DNA of 64,000 bases from CAYVBJ01 sp964415185 (lineage in GTDB: Bacteria > Bacteroidota > Rhodothermia > Balneolales > Balneolaceae), in contig CAYPZI010000005.1 in NCBI GenBank assembly GCA_964415185.1, positions 1 to 64,000 on the forward strand, given 5' to 3'. Each line of letters opens with the position of its first letter. Position 1 is the first letter of the stretch. The notes below the pieces were generated by a model that saw only the letters and a program-made list of their open reading frames with translations, had not been told where the DNA came from and did no database searches. Positions 55,504 to 64,000 of this stretch are shown piece by piece. The position numbers and the translations under genes are program-made.

Positions 55504-56379
55504 ATGATCTCAAAAGAAATCCTGAAAAAAGTCAGAAAGATTGAAATCCATACCAAAGGGTTGGTGAACAATATTTTCGGTGGCGAATATCAGTCAGCTT
55601 TCAAAGGCAGGGGGATGGAGTTTTCTGAAGTGCGTGAATACACATTTGGTGATGATGTTCGCCAGATTGACTGGAACGTGACAGCACGGAGTGACACACC
55701 CTATATTAAAGTTTTTGAAGAGGAACGGGAACAGATCCTTATGCTCTGTGTAGATATTTCTCCCAGCGGCACTTTCGGCAGCGGGAATCAGACAAAAATG
55801 GAGCTCTCCATTGAAATATGTGCCGTACTTGCATTTAGTGCCATCAAAAACGGTGACAAGGTTGGACTCATTCTCTTTACCGATCAAATTGAGAAAGTGG
55901 TGCCTCCCAAAAAAGGACGGACACACGTTCTTCGCTTGATTCGCGAACTTCTTACCGCAGAACCCAAAGGTTCCGGCACCAGTATAGCAGACGCCCTTTC
56001 CTATATAAACCGGTTACTTCACAGAAGAGCTATCATCGTCCTCGCATCCGATTTCCAGGATTCCGGGTTTGACAAGCAACTTAAGATGACCAACAAAAAG
56101 CACGACCTCGTGAATATAATTATCAATGATGAGCTCGAAGACGATCTGCCGGATCTGGGCATCATTCCCTTTCAGGATGCTGAAACAGGCCGCGAGATTA
56201 TGATCGACACCTCAAGTGAAAAAGTAAGAAATGCTTACAAAGTCCGCAGGCTAAAGGAAAAGAATGAACTGAATAATTACTTCTTAAGAAATAAGGTTGA
56301 TTCAATCCGGGTCTACACCAATCAATCATATATCCGTCCTCTTGCCAATTTTTTCCAGCGTCGGATCAACCGGTATTAA
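55504..56379 (+). CDS. DUF58 domain protein (Bat/MoxR-associated)
   Basis: A 291-residue cytosolic protein. The DUF58 signature is DDVRQIDWNVTARSDTPYIKVFEEERE (about 47-75 region), and a vWA-like fold follows with LCVDISPSGTFG and LASDFQDSGFD. DUF58 proteins usually sit between a MoxR AAA+ ATPase and vWA (BatA) genes, with roles in stress tolerance or in assembling large complexes. The MoxR gene is not in the window, and the bat genes are separated from it by an opposite M23 gene, so the usual operon is split. Convergent with that gene, 2 bases apart. Confidence 0.9.
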   Translation: MISKEILKKVRKIEIHTKGLVNNIFGGEYQSAFKGRGMEFSEVREYTFGDDVRQIDWNVTARSDTPYIKVFEEEREQILMLCVDISPSGTFGSGNQTKMELSIEICAVLAFSAIKNGDKVGLILFTDQIEKVVPPKKGRTHVLRLIRELLTAEPKGSGTSIADALSYINRLLHRRAIIVLASDFQDSGFDKQLKMTNKKHDLVNIIINDELEDDLPDLGIIPFQDAETGREIMIDTSSEKVRNAYKVRRLKEKNELNNYFLRNKVDSIRVYTNQSYIRPLANFFQRRINRY

Positions 56380-56381
56380 TT

Positions 56382-57635
56382 TTACTGCATAGCAAGTTTG
56401 TCATATTCCCGGATCTGATTCAGTTTATCGTCAAGAACTCTTTTTTGCCGGTTGAATTCGGCCACATAATGCCCTTCAAGAGCATCGGATGAGGGCAGCT
56501 CAAGACGAAGTGAATTTACAGGCTGATTGTCTTTATAGAGACGATAGCAGAGGTGCGGCCCGGTTGCCAAACCGGTGGATCCAACATACCCGATAACCTG
56601 ACCCTGTTTTACCTGTACTCCGGGTCTTATTCCTTTGGCAAAATTTTGCAGATGTAGATACGCTGTTTTATAAGTACTGTTATGACGTATTTGTGCAATA
56701 TTACCGTTGCCGCCCCTGTATTGTGCCTCAATTACTATTCCATCACCAACTGCAAGCACCGGCGTGCCCGGGTGCGCTGCATAATCGACACCATAGTGAG
56801 GCCTTCGCTGGTTTAATATCGGATGAAGCCTGTTTCTGGAAAATCCTGAGCTGACCCGTTGGCTATATTTAAAGGGAGCTTTTAAAAGAGCTTTTTGCAT
56901 GCTGTTGCCTTCTTCATCAAACCATCCGCTCCTTTCACCATTGTCAAAATAATATGCTTTATATACTTCCCCCCTGTGTACAAATTCAGCAGCTTTTACC
57001 CTGCCGGTTCTATAGATTTCGTTACCGGCATATAGCTCGTCATAAATAACCTTAAACGAATCGCCCTTTCTCAACGAAAAGAAATCAATTTCCCAGGCAT
57101 AGATATCTGCAATCGCCTGTCCCAGGCCACGATTCGCACCACCGTCACGGATTGTCTCGTATAGAGATGATTCTATAACACCTGAAAATGACTGCTCAAC
57201 CGGTTGCAAAGGCAAAGAACCTGTTTCTGCAACGATGTCTGTATTCCATTTGACAGTTAAAAAATCTACCTGAGAATAATGCCAAATTAACCCGGCAGCC
57301 TGATCGTCCATGAAATAAACTAGTATCTTCTGTCCGGGTATAAGTTTCCTCAAATCGGCATGGCGTGCTGCTTTTTTTTGAATCTTGTAAATCACAAGAT
57401 CCGAAACATCAAATCCCGAAAGTATCTGATGCAAAGTCTGATTACGTTTAACGGTTAGCTCCTCAATCAGATAACGATTCTTTTCAAAGCCATACAAATC
57501 GTATGCGGGAAGAGGGGGAATTTCTTTTAGATTTTCAAGAGTAATAAGATGAGTATTTACCTGTTCTTTTTCAATAAAATCCCTACACCCCGTTACTAAA
57601 AACAGGGTGAGTACTGTTATCATGATTTTCTGCAT
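56382..57635 (-). CDS. M23-family peptidase (LytM-like) lipoprotein
   Basis: Predicted peptidoglycan endopeptidase, 417 residues. The lipobox LVTGC puts the lipidated cysteine near residue 17. The C-terminal M23 domain has His280 and Asp284 (HYGVDYA) as zinc ligands. The usual HxH is His361-Leu-Cys363 (PHLCYRL), so Cys replaces the second His that normally binds zinc; cysteine could still serve. An unassigned region of about 200 residues precedes it (KLIPGQKILVYF resembles a LysM-like or opacity-type module). It should act on or near the cell wall. Confidence 0.88.
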   Translation of the reverse strand: MQKIMITVLTLFLVTGCRDFIEKEQVNTHLITLENLKEIPPLPAYDLYGFEKNRYLIEELTVKRNQTLHQILSGFDVSDLVIYKIQKKAARHADLRKLIPGQKILVYFMDDQAAGLIWHYSQVDFLTVKWNTDIVAETGSLPLQPVEQSFSGVIESSLYETIRDGGANRGLGQAIADIYAWEIDFFSLRKGDSFKVIYDELYAGNEIYRTGRVKAAEFVHRGEVYKAYYFDNGERSGWFDEEGNSMQKALLKAPFKYSQRVSSGFSRNRLHPILNQRRPHYGVDYAAHPGTPVLAVGDGIVIEAQYRGGNGNIAQIRHNSTYKTAYLHLQNFAKGIRPGVQVKQGQVIGYVGSTGLATGPHLCYRLYKDNQPVNSLRLELPSSDALEGHYVAEFNRQKRVLDDKLNQIREYDKLAMQ

Positions 57636-57914
57636 GAATTCTGAAACCTTTATTTCATTTGTTGAGAGACTATTAAACAGTACCTTAAATATTCAAAACC
57701 GGGTACCGAATATCTCCGTTTCGAAAAGCTGAAACGTAGTTAGTTAACCTAAACATCTATATCATGTTAATTTATGATAATATTCTGAAATTTCCCAGAA
57801 TCGAGTTTATGTCAATCCCTAAGATAGCTTGACCGCAAACCACGAGCCAGGTACAACAAACCTACGAATCCGGTTAAAATCTGATGCAACTAAAAAATCG
57901 CGGCTTTTACTTTT

Positions 57915-58004
57915 GTTTTAAGTCAGGAGTTCTCTGTTTACATATTTTGTCACATTCAAAGGTTACAGATGACGCACATATTTCATAACTTCCTGACTTC
58001 AAAA
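57915..58004. repeat. Inverted repeat upstream of the bat genes
   Basis: Arms 57915-57931 and 57987-58004 (GTTTTAAGTCAGGAGTT and its inverted partner) match with two single-base indels. They lie in the 452-base gap 57636-58087 between divergent genes. A separate small hairpin, CGTTTC/GAAACG, lies at 57717-57736. No gene is visible in the gap. Confidence 0.55.
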
Positions 58005-58087
58005 CCCAAGGATTACCGTATAGTTATTTATATGGTACACGACAATGTAGCTTGATTCGTTTACATCTATCAGATTTAAAAATCTTC

Positions 58088-59092
58088 ATGCGGCAATATA
58101 CAATCACCTTTTTCTTACTATTCATTTTCCAGTTTCAGGGATTTATTCTCCCTGCTGTGGGGCAAAATATACATACTTATGTTTCTGTGGATTCTATAGA
58201 GGTTGGAGATGTTTTCACCTACTCTCTTGTGTTAAACCGCGACCGTGAGTTTGGAGGAATCCAATTCCCCGATGGTACTTCATTCGGAGAAGATATGGAA
58301 CTGCTGAATCGCGAACGCCACCGGGTTGCTCCCTTGCGCGACAGCCTTGTGTATACCTTACAATTTTTCGGAACGACCGATTTCACAATTCCGGGACAGG
58401 AAGTTATACTAAATAGTGCAACGGGTGATACCACATTACAATCAAATCCCGTTCCCTTATTCTTTAAAACTGTTTTAAGTGAAAATGAAGAAGAATTCAA
58501 GCCTTTCAAACCTATTTTTGATTTTGCTGCGTTGATTTGGCCCTACATTCTTGCATTTATTTTATTGGGGCTTGCTGCCTGGTACCTGTACAGGTGGTAC
58601 AAATCGCGCGAAAAAGATACAACACCGCGAATTCCGGAGAAACCCGTTCCATTTACCAACCCACTTGATGAGCTCGAATCAAAACTTGTGAAACTTGGAA
58701 GCGGTAAGTTTCCTGTAAACAGGGAAGAGTTTGAAATTTTTTACATCTCTCTCGGAAATGCAATACGGGCATATCTCGAGCGCGTTTATAAAATAAAAGC
58801 CCTTGAAATGACGTCGAGAGAAATACTCAGAGCCATGCAGCAGTACCCGGCTGATAAAGAGATGATACATACAACAAGAAAAGTTTTAAATGAAGCGGAT
58901 ATGGTTAAGTTTGCACGTTTCGTCCCAAATGCTGACCAGGCTAAAGATGCACTGTTCCTGGCTCAAAATTTTCTTGAGACGGCAAGAAAAAATGATACCG
59001 ACATTATCAGCCGTATGCAAAGACAGCATGAAGAATCTGAATCGGAACGTGTTGAAGAAATAAACAAGAACCTGAATAAAGAGCCGGTATAA
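58088..59092 (+). CDS. BatD-like/DUF4381 membrane protein
   Basis: A 334-residue membrane protein. The start chosen is the ATG at 58088, giving a signal peptide (RQYTITFFLLF... ending PAVGQ). An outer beta-rich domain (BatD-like, HTYVSVDSIEVGDVF) follows. One central membrane helix lies at about 155-180 (WPYILAFILLGLAAWYLY), and a cytoplasmic helical domain follows with YISLGNAIRAYLERVYKIKALEMTSREIL. The next gene, BatA, starts one base after its stop, so both are cotranscribed. Confidence 0.85.
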   Translation: MRQYTITFFLLFIFQFQGFILPAVGQNIHTYVSVDSIEVGDVFTYSLVLNRDREFGGIQFPDGTSFGEDMELLNRERHRVAPLRDSLVYTLQFFGTTDFTIPGQEVILNSATGDTTLQSNPVPLFFKTVLSENEEEFKPFKPIFDFAALIWPYILAFILLGLAAWYLYRWYKSREKDTTPRIPEKPVPFTNPLDELESKLVKLGSGKFPVNREEFEIFYISLGNAIRAYLERVYKIKALEMTSREILRAMQQYPADKEMIHTTRKVLNEADMVKFARFVPNADQAKDALFLAQNFLETARKNDTDIISRMQRQHEESESERVEEINKNLNKEPV

Positions 59093-59093
59093 G

Positions 59094-60086
59094 ATGACGT
59101 GGGCAAACCCTGAATATTTTTGGCTGTTGACCTTGCTGCCTGTTCTGATGGGTGTACAAATTTGGAGATACTTTGCGCGCAAAAGAACAAAACTTACGTT
59201 TTCATCCATCGAAAACCTTAGATCATTGCCGGGCAACTGGCGGGTTCATCTCACCTGGGCATCTCCTCTTTTTTACTGGATCGGGTTTTCCCTTGTTACT
59301 ATCGCACTTGCACGGCCGCAACTAAAAAACACTACAGTAGAACAGAAAGCAGAAGGTATTGACATTGTCATGTCGATAGACATTTCAACGTCAATGAAAG
59401 CAGAAGATATTAAGCCGAACCGGCTTGAGGGCGCGAAGGAAGTGGCAAAAGAATTTATTGACCAGCGAGTCTCCGACAGAATCGGACTGGTTGTATTCGC
59501 CCGGCAAAGCTTCACGGTTGTTCCCCCGACTCTCGATTATCGCCTGCTCAAGGATATGTTAGACTCTGTTGAAATGGGCATGGTGCAGGATGGGACAGCC
59601 ATCGGAATGGGAATGGCTACGGCTATCAACAGGCTCAGGAACAGCGAGGCAGAAAGCAAGGTACTGATACTGCTCACCGACGGAATGAACAATGCAGGTG
59701 AAGTTGACCCCGTAACTGCCGCTGAACTTGCACAAAGCCTGGATATTAAAGTCTATACTCTCGGAATAGGCACCCGGGGCATGGCACCCTACCCGATTGA
59801 TGACCCGATTTTTGGAACCCGCTATCGTAATGTTTCAGTCGATATTGATGAAGAAATGCTTCAGCAAATAGCCGAATTAACAGGCGGACGCTATTTCAGG
59901 GCAACCGATCTTGAAACATTCCGTGAAATTTATAACGAAATCAATGAGATGGAAAGAACTGAAATCGAAGAAATCATATATACGGATGTTCAGGATATCT
60001 ATCACAGGTATCTCTTTCCCGGAATCATTTTGTGTATCGCCGGGTTTTTAAGTAACAGGCTTACTTCAAGCAGCCTATCGATTTAA
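59094..60086 (+). CDS. batA: vWA-domain membrane protein BatA
   Basis: A 330-residue protein with hydrophobic stretches at both ends (about 5-22 and 308-325) and a central vWA domain. The metal-ion-dependent adhesion site is Asp96-Ile-Ser98-Thr-Ser100 (DISTS), completed by Thr in QDGTAIG and LLTDG. BatA proteins are linked to aerotolerance and envelope stress in Bacteroidota. It follows BatD by one base and precedes mfd by 2 bases. No BatB or BatC gene is found here. Confidence 0.9.
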   Translation: MTWANPEYFWLLTLLPVLMGVQIWRYFARKRTKLTFSSIENLRSLPGNWRVHLTWASPLFYWIGFSLVTIALARPQLKNTTVEQKAEGIDIVMSIDISTSMKAEDIKPNRLEGAKEVAKEFIDQRVSDRIGLVVFARQSFTVVPPTLDYRLLKDMLDSVEMGMVQDGTAIGMGMATAINRLRNSEAESKVLILLTDGMNNAGEVDPVTAAELAQSLDIKVYTLGIGTRGMAPYPIDDPIFGTRYRNVSVDIDEEMLQQIAELTGGRYFRATDLETFREIYNEINEMERTEIEEIIYTDVQDIYHRYLFPGIILCIAGFLSNRLTSSSLSI

Positions 60087-60088
60087 CT

Positions 60089-63000
60089 ATGATTTCCTAT
60101 TTAGTACAGAATTTTAAAAAAAGTTTTGATCCGTATAAACTCAGACAGGCACTGAAAGCCAATGGAAAAGTAAATTTAAGCGGATTTACAGGCTCACTGA
60201 AATGGTTCCCGGTATTGGATCTTTATAATCAGTACGACGCCCTCATCCTGTTACTGCCGGAATTTGAAGATGCTGCTTCTGCTGCTTCCGACCTTGAACA
60301 ACTTGGAATTAACGACGTTTTTCTATTCCCGCCTACACGAAATAAACCGTACGATGACGAAAAATTGCAGGATCTCTCCGTACTTGTTCAAAGGTCTGAA
60401 GTTTTAGCAAAACTGCGCAAGCACAACCATCCCGTAATTGTCACATCAGCACTTGCGATTTCAGACAAGCTGATACCCTCTGAGCAGTTTAACAAGGCAT
60501 CCATACAGGTAGCAAAAGGGCAGGTTCTGCCGCCGGATGAATTGCGAAAAAGGCTTGCCGGACAGGGCTATAAACCTGTTAAGTTTGTTGATGAACCCGG
60601 TGATTTCGCCATCCGGGGCGGTATTTTTGATGTGTTCCCTTACTCCGGGAATTACCCGGTCAGAATCGAATTTTTCGGAGATGAAGTTGATTCGCTTCGT
60701 GAATTTGACCCGGATTCCCAAAGGTCGGTTGCATTTATACATGAAACGAACCTGATTCCCAATGCCGGTTTTCAGACAAACGGAAATAAGGAGGATCTTT
60801 TTTCATACCTTCCCGAAAACTCTCTGTTGTACGTAAAAGATGCCGGTATTATCAGGGCTGAAATTGAAAAAAGATTTCAGCAGGCACAGGAAATATATGA
60901 TCAGATTGATAAAAAAAACTTGCCTGCTCCTTCCGGAGAATTTCTTCAGGCATCCGAATTTGACAAGGTTTTAAACTCATTTCAGTATGTAGAAACAGGA
61001 AGCTTCTCTTCAAATCAGAAAAATGATCATCAGTTTCATATTGAAACTGCCCCGCACCCCTCCTTTAACGGAAGTTTTAAACTTCTACGCTCTTATATAG
61101 CAGAAAGATCCGCTGAAGGACTGAAAACCATTATTCTTTGTGATAATGTAAACCAGGAAGAGCGGTTTAAGGATCTGCTGGGTGATCCATCTGAAGAAAA
61201 TGATTACCTGACGGCCCAGCTTAGCCTTCACGAAGGTTTTGTGCTTAAAGACAACCTTGCCATTCTGACCGACCACCAGATTTTCAACAGGTATCACAGG
61301 CCTAAAATAAGGCAGAAAAAGGTCAGCGGCGGTATCTCACTTAAAGAACTGAAAGAACTGAATGTCGGCGATTATGTTGTTCATGTTGATTATGGCATCG
61401 GTAAGTTTGAAGGCTTCAGAAAAATCAAGGTTCGCGACATTACCCAGGAATCAGCCGTAATACGCTACAAGGAGGATTCCATTCTGTATGTTAACGTTTC
61501 GAGCCTGCATAAGCTGCAAAAATATTCGGGCAAAGAAGGAAAAGCACCGAGAATAACAAAGCTTGGCTCGGGTGAATGGTCACGCAAAAAAGCAAAAACC
61601 CGGAAAAAAGTCAGGGATATTGCAAGAGAATTGATCCGGCTGTATGCAAAAAGAAAGGCCCAAAAAGCATGGGAGTTTTCTGAAGATAACTCCTGGCAAA
61701 CGGAAATGGAGGCACGCTTCGAATTTGAAGAAACTGTCGACCAAATGGCCGCTATTCAGAAGGTAAAGCAGGATATGCAGTCCGAACAACCGATGGACCG
61801 CCTTGTTTGCGGTGATGTGGGCTTTGGCAAGACCGAAGTGGCTATTCGTGCAGCATTCAAGGCGGTGATGGATCAGAAACAGGTTGCTGTTCTTGTCCCA
61901 ACTACAATTCTTGCAGATCAGCACCATAAAACGTTCACTGAACGTATGAAAGATTTTCCTGTCCGGATTGAGGCATTGTCCAGATTCAGGAGTAAATCCG
62001 AACAAAAGAAAATTGTTGAAGATCTCTCGAAGGGTAAAGTAGATATCGTAATTGGCACTCACCGTCTCATTTCAAAAGATATAGAGTTTAAAGATCTCGG
62101 ATTGCTGATTATCGATGAGGAACAGCGATTTGGTGTGAAGGCAAAGGAAAAACTGAAAGAATTCAGGGCAGCAATTGATGTTCTGACTATGACTGCAACT
62201 CCAATACCAAGGACCATGCAGTTTTCGCTTATGGGCGCCCGTGACCTCAGCATCATTAATACCCCTCCGGCCAACAGGCAGCCTGTCTACACCGAAATTC
62301 ACACGTTTGATGAAGAGTTAATCCGGGATGCCATCCTTCAGGAAACCACTCGCGGCGGCCAGGTATTCTTTATCCATAACCGGGTAAAAAATATTGAAGA
62401 GGTAGCAAACATGGTACGTCAGCTTGTACCCGACATCCGTGTGCGGTTTGCCCACGGACAGATGCAGGGAAGCAAGCTCGAAAAGATAATCCACGATTTC
62501 TACAATAATAAGTTTGACGTGCTTGTATCTACCAATATTGTTGAAAACGGAATCGACATATCGAACGCCAACACTATCATCATCAACAACGCCAATCATT
62601 TCGGGCTGTCGGAGCTTCACCAGCTTCGGGGAAGAGTTGGGCGCTCCAACCGCAAAGCTTTCTGCTATCTGCTAACAGAGCCGGTCCATCTGCTCTCGCC
62701 CGAAGCCCGTAAAAGGCTGATGGCTCTCGAAGAATTTTCAGAACTCGGCTCCGGCTTCAACATTGCCATGCGCGATCTCGATATACGCGGTGCGGGTGAT
62801 ATTCTCGGTGCCGAACAGAGCGGCTTTATAAACGACATCGGCTTTGAACTGTATACCAAAATTCTTGACGATGCCGTAAAAGAGTTGAAACAAACCGAGT
62901 TTGCCGGGCAGTTTGAAAGCGTGGAAAAAACAGTAGATTATCCCGACACCCAAATAGAATTCGACTACGAAGCCTATCTCGACAACATTTATGTACAAGA

Positions 63001-63436
63001 TAATGTAGAGAGGCTTAACCTCTATCGAAGACTTGCCGGAGCTGAAAATGAAACGGAAATTAACGATTGGGTTTCAGAGGTTAAAGACCGTTTTGGGGAA
63101 ATGCCTGAAAGCGGAAAAAACCTGGTTCTGGCCACCCGCTTGAAATATTTCGGCTCCAGGTTTTATCTGAAAAAAATAACCGTCAGGTCCGGCCGCATGT
63201 GGCTGACATGTATGAACCCTGATTCCAAAGCCGGTAATGAATTTTATGAAAGCGGCATGTTTCAGAAGGTTTTGAACACTTTAGAGACATTGAAAGATAA
63301 TAGGTTCCAGGTTATCCAAAAAGACGGGGCCGTCCGGCTGGTAATTCATGAAATTCCGGATGCCGGGAAAGCTCTTGATTTTATGCAGGATCTCTATCTC
63401 TCAATCGCGGTGGAAAAAGAGGAGCTTTCAGTTTGA
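60089..63436 (+). CDS. mfd: Transcription-repair coupling factor Mfd
   Basis: Displaces stalled RNA polymerase at DNA lesions and recruits UvrA. The 1115-residue protein has the UvrB-like N-terminal part (AIRGGIFDVFPYSGNYPVRIEFFGD), an RNA-polymerase-interacting domain (NVGDYVVHVDYGIGKFEGF), and the RecG-like helicase with Walker A GDVGFGKT (575-582) and DEEQ (676-679). HQLRGRVGRSN and a C-terminal TRCF domain follow. It starts 2 bases after batA, an unusual operon partner. Confidence 0.97.
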   Translation: MISYLVQNFKKSFDPYKLRQALKANGKVNLSGFTGSLKWFPVLDLYNQYDALILLLPEFEDAASAASDLEQLGINDVFLFPPTRNKPYDDEKLQDLSVLVQRSEVLAKLRKHNHPVIVTSALAISDKLIPSEQFNKASIQVAKGQVLPPDELRKRLAGQGYKPVKFVDEPGDFAIRGGIFDVFPYSGNYPVRIEFFGDEVDSLREFDPDSQRSVAFIHETNLIPNAGFQTNGNKEDLFSYLPENSLLYVKDAGIIRAEIEKRFQQAQEIYDQIDKKNLPAPSGEFLQASEFDKVLNSFQYVETGSFSSNQKNDHQFHIETAPHPSFNGSFKLLRSYIAERSAEGLKTIILCDNVNQEERFKDLLGDPSEENDYLTAQLSLHEGFVLKDNLAILTDHQIFNRYHRPKIRQKKVSGGISLKELKELNVGDYVVHVDYGIGKFEGFRKIKVRDITQESAVIRYKEDSILYVNVSSLHKLQKYSGKEGKAPRITKLGSGEWSRKKAKTRKKVRDIARELIRLYAKRKAQKAWEFSEDNSWQTEMEARFEFEETVDQMAAIQKVKQDMQSEQPMDRLVCGDVGFGKTEVAIRAAFKAVMDQKQVAVLVPTTILADQHHKTFTERMKDFPVRIEALSRFRSKSEQKKIVEDLSKGKVDIVIGTHRLISKDIEFKDLGLLIIDEEQRFGVKAKEKLKEFRAAIDVLTMTATPIPRTMQFSLMGARDLSIINTPPANRQPVYTEIHTFDEELIRDAILQETTRGGQVFFIHNRVKNIEEVANMVRQLVPDIRVRFAHGQMQGSKLEKIIHDFYNNKFDVLVSTNIVENGIDISNANTIIINNANHFGLSELHQLRGRVGRSNRKAFCYLLTEPVHLLSPEARKRLMALEEFSELGSGFNIAMRDLDIRGAGDILGAEQSGFINDIGFELYTKILDDAVKELKQTEFAGQFESVEKTVDYPDTQIEFDYEAYLDNIYVQDNVERLNLYRRLAGAENETEINDWVSEVKDRFGEMPESGKNLVLATRLKYFGSRFYLKKITVRSGRMWLTCMNPDSKAGNEFYESGMFQKVLNTLETLKDNRFQVIQKDGAVRLVIHEIPDAGKALDFMQDLYLSIAVEKEELSV

Positions 63437-64000
63437 CAACGGTAGAAATAGCTGAAATTTTAAAAGCGGGAAATGTAGCTGCTTTTCCAACTGAAACTGT
63501 TTACGGATTGGGTGCCCTTGCGTTGAATCCGGATGCCGTAAAAAAAGTATTTCAATTGAAAGGCAGGCCATCCGACAACCCACTCATCATTCATATTTCC
63601 AATGCAGAACAAGTAAACCTGTTTGCCCGTCAAGTCAACAACGAGGAAATAATGCTTATGCGGCATTTTTGGCCGGGTCCTCTTACCCTGGTATTTGAAA
63701 AAAAAGCATCCGTACCCGATGTGGTTACAGGAGGAATGCAATCAGTAGCAGTAAGAATGCCCGATCATCCGCTTGCTCTTGAACTGATTAAAATAACGGG
63801 GCCTTTGGTTGCGCCCAGTGCCAATAAATCGGGCAGGCCCAGCCCTACCAGGCCGGAACACGTCTATCAAGATTTCGGAGTCGATTTTCCCGTCCTCGAG
63901 GGTGGACTTACCAAGATCGGCATAGAATCAACGGTACTTGATGTACGAACCAAGCCATTTAAAATTCTGAGGCCCGGAAAAATTGAGGCTCATGAAATCG
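63433..64000 (+). CDS. Sua5/YrdC/YwlC threonylcarbamoyl-AMP synthase (partial)
   Basis: 5' part of a gene running off the window (189 codons seen). The TTG start overlaps the mfd stop by four bases. Motifs are FPTETVYGLG, KGRPSDNPLIIH, FWPGPLTLV, GGMQSVAVRMPDHP and SANKSGRPSPT. It forms threonylcarbamoyl-AMP from threonine, bicarbonate and ATP for t6A37 tRNA modification. Whether the Sua5 C-terminal domain follows is beyond the window. Confidence 0.92.
   Translation, partial: MTTVEIAEILKAGNVAAFPTETVYGLGALALNPDAVKKVFQLKGRPSDNPLIIHISNAEQVNLFARQVNNEEIMLMRHFWPGPLTLVFEKKASVPDVVTGGMQSVAVRMPDHPLALELIKITGPLVAPSANKSGRPSPTRPEHVYQDFGVDFPVLEGGLTKIGIESTVLDVRTKPFKILRPGKIEAHEI

Overview
The window looks like chromosome from a Gram-negative, outer-membrane bacterium of the Bacteroidota/Rhodothermota/Balneolota group; Balneolota is my best guess. 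Evidence: many outer-membrane beta-barrels and lipoproteins, a DUF2480 gene next to a SUF operon, a large HExxH lipoprotein metalloprotease of the DUF5117 type, Bat (aerotolerance-type) genes, few Shine-Dalgarno sequences, frequent GTG/TTG starts and moderately low GC. The taxon is an inference. No IS element, prophage, CRISPR array, rRNA or tRNA was seen.

Layout. (1) 1-2878: tail of a probable outer-membrane protein, then a four-PAS cytosolic histidine kinase overlapping a single-domain response regulator. (2) 2879-12411: hopanoid locus. hpnB and hpnH run leftward; squalene synthase, squalene-hopene cyclase, hpnG, a polyprenyl diphosphate synthase and dxs run rightward. Together they cover DXP formation, prenyl chain, squalene, hopene, adenosylhopane and ribosylhopane. 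(3) 12412-14206: a carboxypeptidase-regulatory-domain protein flanked by two direct copies of a 'CTCTGCG' intergenic repeat. (4) 14207-20580: three sulfotransferase paralogues around a flippase-like membrane protein and a class III aminotransferase that may be HpnO. This is the best candidate for an undescribed system, perhaps making amino- and sulfo-modified lipids. (5) 20703-24548: envelope proteins and an SDR. (6) 24761-31206: SUF Fe-S operon (sufBCDS, nfu, iscA-like, DUF2480) with a terminator. (7) 31487-39525: leftward series greA, ugd, uxs, nudix, barrel, a lipoprotein with a degenerate caspase-like domain, EamA transporter, pta. (8) 39902-54961: rightward housekeeping genes (SpoU methyltransferase, metG, GH13, Na+ symporter, efp, accB, accC, gcvH, guaA), an LpoA-like TPR/periplasmic-binding protein and the metalloprotease. 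(9) 55026-64000: DUF58 protein, M23 peptidase, BatD-like and BatA proteins, mfd and the 5' part of a Sua5/YrdC gene.

The intergenic regions are unusually rich in long inverted repeats (near 14023, 15407, 19312, 25313, 39556 and 57915), with an 11-bp tandem repeat at 55344. Function calls come from motifs and overall resemblance read by eye; no database search was run.
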